64,000 bases of DNA, taken from NCBI GenBank assembly GCA_018398585.1, contig JAGTTD010000018.1, positions 3,479,501 to 3,543,500 of the forward strand. Reading direction: 5' to 3'. Shown piece after piece: positions 56,034-64,000 of this stretch. Position 1 is the stretch's first letter; every line of letters starts with the position of its first letter. A program made the translations under genes and the position numbers. The notes below the pieces were generated by a model. That model saw only the letters and a list, made by a program, of their open reading frames with translations, did no database searches and had not been told where the DNA came from. The DNA is from Simmondsia chinensis. Lineage: Eukaryota; Streptophyta; Magnoliopsida; Caryophyllales; Simmondsiaceae.

Positions 56034-59000
56034 TAGTGGTGGCCAACGGGCCGGGTCGGCCCGAAAACCGGCTCGGCCCGGCCCGTTTATGGCCCGGCCC
56101 GGCCCGCACGGCACTGTAGCGGGTTGGGCCGGGCACAGGCCCGAGGTCCCCCGGGCCGGGCCTCCGGCCTGTTTTTTTTAGGGCCTGGGCCCGGCCTGGC
56201 CCGGCCCAAAAGAGCCAACGGCTCTTTTTTTACAAAAATAAAAAAAATTTATATATTTTTTTTCTATAAATACTTAAACCTCCCCAACTCATTTTCTCAC
56301 AAAATCTTCAATTCTCTCTTCTCTCTCTATACATTCATTATCTCCCATCTTCTCTAATTTGCTAATTGCAAAATTGTGATCTAAAGTTCGAAGTTCGCAA
56401 AATATTTGGCTGAAGTGTGAATTTCATTGCTATCTCGTTTCGGTAATTTTAGTATCGTAATTTTTTTTTGATTCGCATTTTTAGTTATTTAATTTGGATT
56501 ACTACTTGCATTTTATAAATAATAATCATTTATACTAATATGGCACACAACTCTTCATCATCTGGAGCCGGTCGTGCTAGTTCTAGCTCTTCTCGGCCAC
56601 CCAGAATCCCAAAAAGGACTAGAATTGTCTTACTTGATACTGAAGAACGAGCTTTTATACAATCAGACGCAACACCCCAATACCCTGATGATAGCATAGA
56701 TTATAACTTTTCACAACCACAAGATTATCATGAGTCAGGTAGTGGTGGGGTTGGAGACTCACAAACTGATGAGGAACCCACCCCCACCACAGATGCCCAG
56801 CCTGAAACTAGTACCTTGACTAATAGGCGTACAACTAGTGGGGTATGGAAGCACTTTACCCTTAATAAGACAACTATTAAAGCAACCTGTAAATTATGTG
56901 ACCCACCTAAGAATTTTAGCCATCAACCCGGCAGTGGGACGGGCACACTAAATAGACATATACTTAGGTGCGACCCCGAGCAATTCCCGGAAAAGAGCCA
57001 ACAACGTTTAGTACAGCAAGTGACCGGTGTACTTGCTAATTTTAGGTTCTCTTAGGAGAGCAACCGTAAGGGGCTAGCTAAATATTTAATTTTGAGTGAA
57101 AGGCCTTTTAGTACCGGCGAAAACCCACATTTCGTCGACTACCTCCAACGAAATGTGAACCCCGCAATTGTGAGGATTCCTCGGAACACCGTAAAGCGGG
57201 ACGCTTTTACGTTGTACCACAATCTTAAAATTGGGATACATACACTTTTTGCGACGAACACGAGCATGTTCTCGTTGACGTCGGATGTATGGACGTCCAA
57301 ACCCGGCCAACCTTATATGTGCATAACGGCACACTGGACCGATGAATCCTTCATCATCCAGAAGAGAATAATTCATTTTGGGCTTTTAGATTGCCCCCAT
57401 ACTGCCGAGGTAATTACGGGTGCGATTATGTAGGCAGTCCGCGATTGGGGCATAGAACAACGTATCTTCAGTATTACGTTTGACAATGCTTCCAATAACA
57501 CTGCATCCGTAGCACATTTAATTAGGAAAATGAGACTCATGTTAGGTGGGAAGTGTTTTCATATTCGTTGCATCTGTCACATTTTGCATTTAATGGTAAT
57601 GGATGGTTTAGATCTTATAGACTCATCCCTTGCCACTTTAAGATCTGTAATAATATCAATTAAAGCATCCGTCGCTAGGAAAAAAAGATTTAAAAATGTA
57701 TGTAGGTTGTATAACATAGAATATAAACAATTTAAATTAGACTCCAAGACTAGGTGGTCGTCTACGGTAGTAATGTTAGAGCGCATTCTACCATACAAAG
57801 ACGCTCTGATGGAATTCGCCCAGGAAAATCGTGTAGAATGGCGCGATTACAACCTGGACGGTATACATTGGGAGACAATAGATGAAATTTGTAAATTTTT
57901 TAGCATGTTTAAAGACGCGGCAACATTTTTTTCGGGTTGTTACTATCCGACCATGCCTCAAGCAATATCAACATTGCTTGATATTGTAAATTGGATGGTG
58001 GGTAATCAATCCTACCCCATTTTGTTCAGATCGATTGCAGCAATGAAAGAAAAGCTTGCCAAATATTTTTCTGAACTACCTCTTACTTACTACTTTGCAA
58101 CTATTTTAGACCCTCGTTGTAAACGCTCAGGTTTCAACTTGTTTTGCCAACATTTTTTCACGTATTTGAATCCTTCTCTTAATATCGACACTTTCATTGC
58201 CGATGTCGATAACGACTTGCATAGTTTATTTTCTCAATATTCCCGTCAATTAGCGTCCAATAATCCTAGTACTGCTGCAGTAGGATCTTCCACATCTAGT
58301 GGAAGTAGTTCACATACGTCATATTCGTGGAAATTGTTGGAGCAATTTACGCCCACAGCAGCCCCCACATCATGTGACGAGTTAGATTATTATTTGCGGA
58401 CACCGATGGTCCATATTTTCGGGCCGCCGGCCAACCCGAATTTTGATTTGTTACAATGGTGGAACACAAACCAAACCCAGTATCCCGTGCTTTTCACCAT
58501 GGCACGTGATATACTAAGTTGTCCGGTGTCTTCAGTAGCATAGGAGTGTGCTTTCAGTCTTGGAGGCAGGTTGCTTGGAACGAAGAGGGCGAAGCTATCG
58601 CCGTCGAGCTTGGAGATGTCCGTGTGCTTGAAGGATTGGCTGCTAGCTGAGGCAAGAGATCAACAGAGAATGAAGATGGATTCATCGAGCGATGAAGAAG
58701 ACGACCGCACAACTGATACGTCAAATGATGGCGTAGAAACCCCCCGATATGACTGATATCAAGATTCAAGACTTTTGTATGTTAATTATTTACTTTCAAA
58801 TATTTACGTCAAAAGATGACCGCACATTCCATATGTCAAACTTTATATTTTTTGATAAATAAATTTATATTTTTAAATATTAGGCCCCAACTTTGTATTT
58901 GTATTTGATACGTTATTTATTTACTGATATTTTTTTGGTAATTACTTGTTGTATATTGTATTTTATTTATTATATATATTTAGTATTATTTTTTTTGAAC

Positions 59001-59186
59001 ATGTATACTTGGAAAGAAATATATTTGTATCTCATATTATTTATTAATGAATTACAATAATTTTAGTACAAAACGACTATGTATTTTTTAATTTTTTTTT
59101 TTAATTTAGTTAAAGAGGCCGGGCCTGGCCCGCCCCTGCTCTTTAGAGAGCCCGGCCCGGCCCGACCCGGCCCACGGCCACCACTA
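56034..59186 (+). mobile_element. hAT transposon nested in the MULE TIR
   Basis: Perfect 8-bp TSD GTGTTAGG at 56026-56033 and 59187-59194. Ends TAGTGGTGGCC with inverted match TAGTGGTGGCC on the minus strand at 59186, then GGGCCGGGTCGG on both. The subterminal regions are dense in GGCCCGG words. It carries one transposase gene. A 3153-bp element. Confidence 0.95.
56540..58756 (+). pseudogene. hAT transposase (BED finger, RNase H-like core, dimerisation)
   Basis: A single frame of 738 codons plus the terminal TGA region, broken only by stops at about 57053, 57428 and 58541, without a frameshift. Residues 90-150 hold the BED zinc finger (SGVWKHFTLN, CKLCDPPKNF, GTLNRHILRC). The core follows: SLTSDVWTSKPGQPYMCITA, SITFDNASNNTASV, CICHILHLMVMDGLDLID, KTRWSSTVVMLER, PLTYYFATILDPRCK. 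The C-terminal hAT dimerisation region (LQWWNTNQTQYPVLFTMARD, then ECAFSLGGRLLG) contains the last stop. RICESLEEPER-like. Dead by point mutations, but recent. Confidence 0.9.
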
Positions 59187-59194
59187 GTGTTAGG

Positions 59195-59528
59195 GTTCAT
59201 GGGATAATAGGATGAAGATGAAGAGGATAATAGGATGAAGATGAAAGGGGTCAGGAATCTTGTAGGCAGGGATGGGGGGTCAGGAATCTTGTAGGCAGGG
59301 GTGGGGGAAGGGACGGAGTACGGACGCCGTCCCTAACGGCGTATGAAAGTGGACGGCGTACGGACGCCATCCCTAACGGCGTACGAAAGCCGTCCACTTT
59401 CATACGCCATTTTCAACAACGTTCGTTAATGTTGCTACAGTAAAATGTGCCAATTTGGTAATTATTTTTCAAATTATACTATTTTGGTACATAATTTTTA
59501 AAATTATGCTAGTTTGGTAAAAAAATTC
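59195..59528. repeat. MULE right TIR, outer part
   Basis: Contains GGCGTATGAAAGTGGACGG twice in mirrored order near 59339-59410 (local duplication), GTTGCTACAG, and the AT-rich outer end TAAAAAAATTC at 59528. Confidence 0.9.
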
Positions 59529-59742
59529 GAAACAATAGAAAATGTATTTAGTTAAACAAGTAAATGATGATAGGATAGTCTATATACATAGAGAACAGGG
59601 GATAGTATAATTGCATAGAGTACTATTGATTATTAGAAAAGATAGAAGTTACGTATAGAGAATACAACCCTTCTATCTAAACAAGGTGGACTCTCATGAC
59701 AATTGGCCTTGTGATAGAGGAAACGATCAACAGAGAAACCCT

Positions 59743-60113
59743 TTAGGAAGATGTCGATAACTTGCTTTGTGGTTGGCGTGTATTGAACCTAGAGGTCGCC
59801 TTTGAGGACTTTCTTTCTGACACAGTGATAGTTAACATCAACGCGCTTACTACGATTGTTGGACATGGGATTGCAACGAGGAAGGAAGCGGAGACATTAT
59901 CACAATATATGATGATGGGACTAGTGTGGCATATTCCTAAGTCACGCATGAGGTAGCGAACCTAGTCAATTTCAGCTGCAGCTTGAGCCACAGCGTGGTT
60001 TTTGGACTTGATGATGGATTTGGAGATAGTAGCTTGCTTCTTAGCCCGCCAGGAGATGAGATTGGGTTTGGATCTAAAGAAGAGTGCGTATCTTGTGGTG
60101 GAGAGACAAGTAT
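59743..60113 (-). pseudogene. Copia C RNase H, C-terminal part
   Basis: LISWRAKKQATISKS, AQAAAEID, then LMRDLGICHTSPIIIYCDN and a degenerate VREK region, with stops. Would degrade RNA in the cDNA hybrid. Confidence 0.7.
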
Positions 60114-60121
60114 CATGCAGT

Positions 60122-60970
60122 CAGCGACCGATTTACGTTGGCGGCAGGGTGGGCTTAAGGGCGCGCCTCCCCCCTCCCCCCGCGGAAATTTTATATAATT
60201 ATAAATATTGACATAAGTTAGGCAGACCGGTACTCTTGGCCCAGTGGTAAGCATGCCTTCTTTTGTATTGTTGATTGTAGGTTCGAGACTCACCTTTGAG
60301 GCCACATTCACTAATTTTTGAACAAATTACTTTATCTTGGGATATACAATTAATTATACCTAATGGATAATATTAAATGTTGTATATTTTAAGAGAAAAA
60401 TAAAAATAAATAATTTTATTATATGTTAGTAGTCTTGCTATTTTTATTTAAATATACATAAATTACTAATATGTACCCTAAAAATATTTTAGTCTATATA
60501 CAAATGACTTCAAATGTTTTTCCTAATATTTTCAACTCTGTAATTTAGATCATATGAGTATTATATTTGTACTTTTATACTTGTACACCGATTCTTATTT
60601 AAGTTTATTTGTAATATTTTTACTTGTATAAAAAATGTGTAATATCTTACATGTAATGGTTAAAAATTAAATATACAATTTTAAAATTATTTTTAAACTC
60701 TCATGAGTCACCAATTTGGATTTACCCGTTACAATTATCCTCCTTTTATTACTTGGATGAATAAAAATATAATATCTGTGGGAGTCTAATTAAAATTCTA
60801 ATTTTTTATAGTACTTCCCTAGTTTGATTGGATGTACTTTCTCTATTTTTTTGAGTTGTGAAACTATTAAAAAAAATATCAATTGTCAATTTTTTTTAAT
60901 AATTTTTATTGTGTAATTTATTATTTTTTATTCAAGCCCCACCTACACCAAAATCCTGAATCCGCCGTTG
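60122..60970. mobile_element. Non-autonomous hAT-like element in copia C
   Basis: Splits the RNase H frame. Ends CAGCGACCGATTTACG and (minus) CAACGGCGGATTCAGG form imperfect TIRs. Flanks CATGCAGT / CATGCAGC are an 8-bp TSD with one mismatch (60114-60121; 60971-60978). Inside, 60231-60300 reads TTGGCCCAGTGGTAAGCATG ... GTAGGTTCGAGACTCACC, like pol III A and B boxes. The rest is AT-rich. Confidence 0.65.
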
Positions 60971-61237
60971 CATGCAGCCACTCTAGTCAACATCAACAAA
61001 GGCAATGATTGTGCAACAGGATCCAAGGTAGATGGTAAGTTCACGATCAGGAGTGCTTTTAAGGTAGCAGAGGATACTCTTGACAACTTGCCAATGACTA
61101 GACCTAGGAGTATGCATAAACTAAGAGACAAGATTAACAACATAGCATTTGTCGGGATGAGTCATGGTCAGGTATTAGAGTGCAACTACCGCGCTCTGAT
61201 ACTTAGTAGGATCAGCCAGAAGGTCACCTTTATTTAA
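60971..61237 (-). pseudogene. Copia C RT/RNase H spacer
   Basis: Minus translation includes KGDLLADPTKYQSAVVAL, NLVSQFMHTPRSSHWQVVKS and ILCYLKSTLD, the conserved spacer region of copia pol. Confidence 0.7.
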
Positions 61238-61257
61238 CAAGAGTTGTGTCCAAGTGC

Positions 61258-61288
<31 letters not shown>

Positions 61289-61450
61289 GGGGGGGTGTTG
61301 TATTTGGGTTTGGCCTCATGCATGTTGAGTTTGGTTAGGAGGTCTATCATGCATGTTGAGTTTGGTTAGGAGGTCTATCGTGTATTTGTGCTGGGATAGG
61401 AAAAGGCGATTTTGATCACGTGTTGCTTCTATAACTAAGAAGTAATATAA

Positions 61451-62465
61451 TCATCTTAAGTGTTTCGCTGCAAGTTGAGTGGAGAGGGTAGAGATGAACT
61501 TGTCAGGGGACTGGGGATGCGTTCCTTTTAAAATTATGTCAACTACATATAACAGTAAATAAATGATGTCATTTGAGTTATAACGTATGAAAAGGGATGG
61601 ATCAACCCTACTGCGTATGAAACCTATGCTGTAAAGAAAAGTGCTAAAGTGATGGAACCAGGCTCGGGGAGCCTGTTTGGGGCCACCGAGGGCCTTTCTT
61701 AGCTTGCATACATGCGTTAGCAATTTGGGATGGATAAATCCCTAACGTTGTCGCATGTAAACTTCTTTCTATAAAAAAAACTAGCAATGCATTTTTGACA
61801 TCGAATTGCCTAACAGGCTAGACATTAGTTATGACAGGTGAGAGTATAAAGTGGATAGTGGATGGTTTTACAATAGGGCTGGAGTTTTCTTTAAAGTCAA
61901 TGCCTTTACCTTAGCAAAAGCCTTGAGTGACTAATCAGGCCTTGAATCAATCAACCGAACTGTCCACTTTGTACTTCACATGGTATTTTCAAGTGCTTCC
62001 TACAATATTTTTGTTTGGGTCATATGGGACAAGGTCCCAAATGTGATTTTGTAATAAGGCATTAAATTCATCTGCCATTGCTACTTGCCATTTTGGTTTC
62101 TTTACAGCCTGTGAATAACAGGTGGATTCATGAATGATGGTGATAGAGGATAGAGATAGTGGGTATTTGGTCTTGCAGATTCCGGTTTTGAGTCTAGTTT
62201 GCATAGGGTGAGTTTTGAGTGGCTGAGTTTGGTTTCGAAACACAGGAGGCTGGACCTTGGTTGGGGTTTTTAGGTTCGAAGCTCCTAAGGTTGATGGGTT
62301 CGTGCGAGGAAGGGGACAACATGGATGGGGAGCTCGGAGGGTCAGCGGGGTTTTCTGTCGTGCCGTCGATTGTACTGCCAAGTCTTGGCAGTGTTTTGGT
62401 AGGTGGTGTTGGGGGATGACTAGTGCAATGGGGCTGCCTGCAGGGGTTAGTCCAGCTGCGTCCAC
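61451..62465 (-). pseudogene. Copia C reverse transcriptase region and upstream linker
   Basis: The linker is Pro-rich (62465 down: PLKTHPMQTRLKTGI, KPKWQVAMADEFNALLQN). RT: KLRKALGGPKQAPRAWFHHF, GFIRSRVDPSLFIRY and IIYLLLYVVDIILKG, where the catalytic YVDD reads YVVD, so the active site is lost. Several frameshifts lie between 62000 and 61730. A 28-base G run at 61268-61295 lies 3' of it. Confidence 0.75.
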
Positions 62466-62609
62466 CAGAGGTCGGCCGTGTCATGGCGAAGATGGAGCGG
62501 TGCTGACAAGGAGAGGTAGTTGGAGTATTGCAACAATGTCGTTGGGTTGAGTAGGAGATGTCTGTACGAGGTTTAAGTGCAAGAAATTAGATTCGTCAAA
62601 TTGAACATG

Positions 62610-62720
62610 CATCTCATTAGGGTATTCCCTGATGGGGTAAGGCTGCATATATCCTACCCCTCCCCGACCCTGCTCACGCGGGAGCCCTTGTGATACTGGG
62701 CCTGTTGTTGCTGTTTTTGT
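62610..62720 (+). mobile_element. 5'-truncated SINE/LINE tail, 12-bp TSD
   Basis: Perfect TSD AAATTGAACATG at 62598-62609 and 62721-62732. It contains CCTGATGGGGTAAGGCTGCA, GCTCACGCGGGAGCCCTTG and TTG repeats. It lands in copia C sequence just upstream of its linker. Confidence 0.8.
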
Positions 62721-63007
62721 AAATTGAACATGTCAACTTAAGTTGCCCCATTTTGGTAGCGATGGGCTTTATAACATGCAACGTAACCAAGAAAAATACA
62801 TGGAGTGGATCTAGGTGCCAATTTATGAGGGGCACGAGCTATGAGGTTGGGATAACACGCACACCCAAAGGAGCAAACACAAGCGTATTAGGAGGTTTTT
62901 GATATAGTTTTTCAAAAAGCAACAAATTCTGAAAAATCGAAGTTGGAAGGTGATTTATTGTAAAACATGCCGTACATTTTGTGTTGTCCCAAAATGGGTA
63001 GGAAAGT

Positions 63008-63241
63008 TTAGATTGGAATTACGAGCATCTGTGCCATTTCATTTATGTTTATACTTACGTTATGCCACTCCATTATGTTTGGGGTGTGGGGACATGATAG
63101 ATGGAAGTGAATACCCAGCCGTTGACACAACGAGTTTATACGGTGATGGTCAAATTCACCTCCTTCATCACTTTGAAAGATTTTTATATTTGTGTCAAGT
63201 TTTATTTTCAACAAGTGCTTTAAACGTTTGAAAGAGTTCAA
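63008..63241 (-). pseudogene. Copia C integrase core fragment
   Basis: KIFQSDEGGEFDHHRINSLC, LGIHFHLSCPHTPN. This is the second catalytic Asp region of integrase. Stops and shifts surround it. Confidence 0.7.
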
Positions 63242-63439
63242 AAATATCTGAGTTACTCTGTATTGGGTAAAGCCATGTGAACTAAGTCCTCTACTAAGAT
63301 TACATAGTATTTGTTGTTAGATATGGAAAAAATAGGGTAGGCCAAGTATCAAAATGAATTAACTAAAGACGGGTAGTAGTATTATGTTTTGCACACTCAA
63401 ACGGTTATCGTTGCGATTTATCTAAATAACATGTTTCAC

Positions 63440-64000
63440 AAAAATCTTAAAATTTAGAGCTAGAAATGAGTTTCCCATTACATAACATACCTAGAGAATG
63501 GCTACCTAAATGTCCTAGCCGTTTGTGTCAAAGTTGTCTGAAGTGAACACGAGAAACAAGGCCGGTATGGTATGGTGAGAAGCTATCAGGAGGTCCATTA
63601 CTGTGGATTCAGAGCAGTGGGGTCCCAGTAGCTTTATCCTAAACAGAAAAGAAATTAGAGTCAAATTCAACTACACAATTATTATCTTGACATATGCATT
63701 TAATAGATAGTCAGTTTTGTGTGAGTTGTGGTACGAGAAGGACATTATTAAGTGATAAGGGTCATTGTTTTGTTGGAAAGGGGGAGGAAACCACATGAGT
63801 TATAGGCAATAAAGCGCCATCACCGACAAGAATGCGTTTATGACCATTATTTTTTTTTTTTAACTTGGTAAAGTCAGGGAAGGGGGGTTCACTAGCGGGG
63901 ATTCGAACCCCGGTGTTTATGACCATTATAAAGAAGAAGATTACTAATGTTACCTGGGTTGGGCGTCATGTGGTTGGATGCTTTCGAGTCAGGGTACCAG
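63440..64000 (-). pseudogene. Copia C protease and GAG-pre-integrase remnant
   Basis: Minus translation gives WYPDSKASNHMTPNPG (protease DSGA motif with Gly changed to Lys), VGDGALLPITHV, then KRLGHLGSHSLGML. It is interrupted by a 64-bp SINE stub at 63851-63914 and several stops. Confidence 0.65.
63851..63914 (-). mobile_element. 64-bp 5'-truncated tRNA-derived SINE with TSD
   Basis: Perfect 15-bp TSD GTTTATGACCATTAT at 63836-63850 and 63915-63929. The minus strand starts at a B-box (GGGGTTCGAATCCCC) and ends in about 11 A residues. The split protease frame is restored if the insert and one TSD are removed. Confidence 0.8.

Larger units (their letters stand above)
49382..59528 (-). mobile_element. 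MULE (Mutator-like) transposon with transposase and PMD gene
   Basis: A perfect 9-bp TSD GAAACAATA at 49373-49381 and 59529-59537 delimits a 10,147-bp element (6,986 bp without the nested hAT and its TSD copy). The TIRs, outermost GAATTTTTTA, are similar over about 325 bp: 49382-49707 left; 55879-56033 plus 59195-59528 right. Both genes read leftward: transposase (54610-52092) then PMD gene (51921-50150). Long TIRs and 9-bp TSD are MULE hallmarks. Confidence 0.95.
59538..64000 (-). mobile_element. Decayed copia retrotransposon C (Ale-like), 5' end outside window
   Basis: Minus-strand order from the right edge: protease (WYPDS...SNHMT near 63990), GAG-pre-integrase (about 63560-63450), integrase (63241-63008), polyprotein linker (62465-62100), RT (about 62090-61451), RT/RNase H spacer (61237-60971), RNase H (60113-59743). 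About 59538-59720 looks like its 3' LTR (TGTTTAGATAGAAGGG on minus). The MULE TSD GAAACAATA lies in this LTR, so the LTR's last bases may continue at 49381. Interrupted by three later insertions. Confidence 0.75.

Noticed and set aside
61257..61320. Another SINE tail suggested by T run, G run and TGTTGTATTTGGG
   Set aside because: It lacks the tail block words (GGTAAGGCTG, GGGAGCC) and a TSD; resemblance to 47023-47065 is limited to the homopolymers.
63880..63915. tRNA gene suggested by GGTTCGAATCCCC
   Set aside because: Only the T-arm-like B box is present, followed by poly(A) and bounded by a TSD. It is a SINE stub.

Overview
This is a nuclear plant window, most likely from a eudicot with a repeat-rich genome. 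The evidence is many-intron genes with GT-AG borders, CT-rich leaders, plant retrotransposon families, MULE and hAT transposons, and introns several kb long filled with repeats. I cannot name the species. There are no bacterial features.

Three host genes look intact. (1) A plus-strand PH-START-DUF1336 gene (EDR2-like) runs 1193-17591. I resolve 21 coding exons that join in one frame to 729 codons plus the stop. (2) A minus-strand UBL5/Hub1 ubiquitin-like gene lies at 27794-28015, with duplicated fragments of its 3' end downstream. (3) A minus-strand plastid-type GNAT acetyltransferase spans 39047-49089. Three coding exons join to 294 codons plus the stop, separated by two introns of 4.3 and 4.8 kb.

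The rest is nested mobile DNA. Copia element A (20319-24088; LTRs, 5-bp TSD, pol deleted) carries a SINE in its 5' LTR. Copia element B (32128-37131, minus) is nearly full length, but gag is frameshifted and pol has nonsense codons. From 59538 to the right edge lies a decayed minus-strand copia (C), itself hit by a hAT-like element, a SINE tail and a 64-bp SINE stub. A 10.1-kb MULE (49382-59528) has TIRs of about 325 bp and a perfect 9-bp TSD. It carries a transposase and a plant-mobile-domain (PMD) gene. A 3.15-kb hAT element with a perfect 8-bp TSD sits inside its right TIR. The MULE ends 292 bp upstream of the GNAT start codon.

The most unusual signal is a dispersed SINE family whose head is nearly a whole 5S rRNA gene and whose tail ends in (TTG)n. 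Two copies have perfect 19-bp target-site duplications. The same tail occurs on 5'-truncated RTE-type LINE ends in this window, which suggests the LINE that mobilises it. There is also a family of about 296-bp LTR elements with LTRs of only 72-73 bp. The GNAT gene has a tandem array in intron 1 that repeats the exon-1 splice-donor region.
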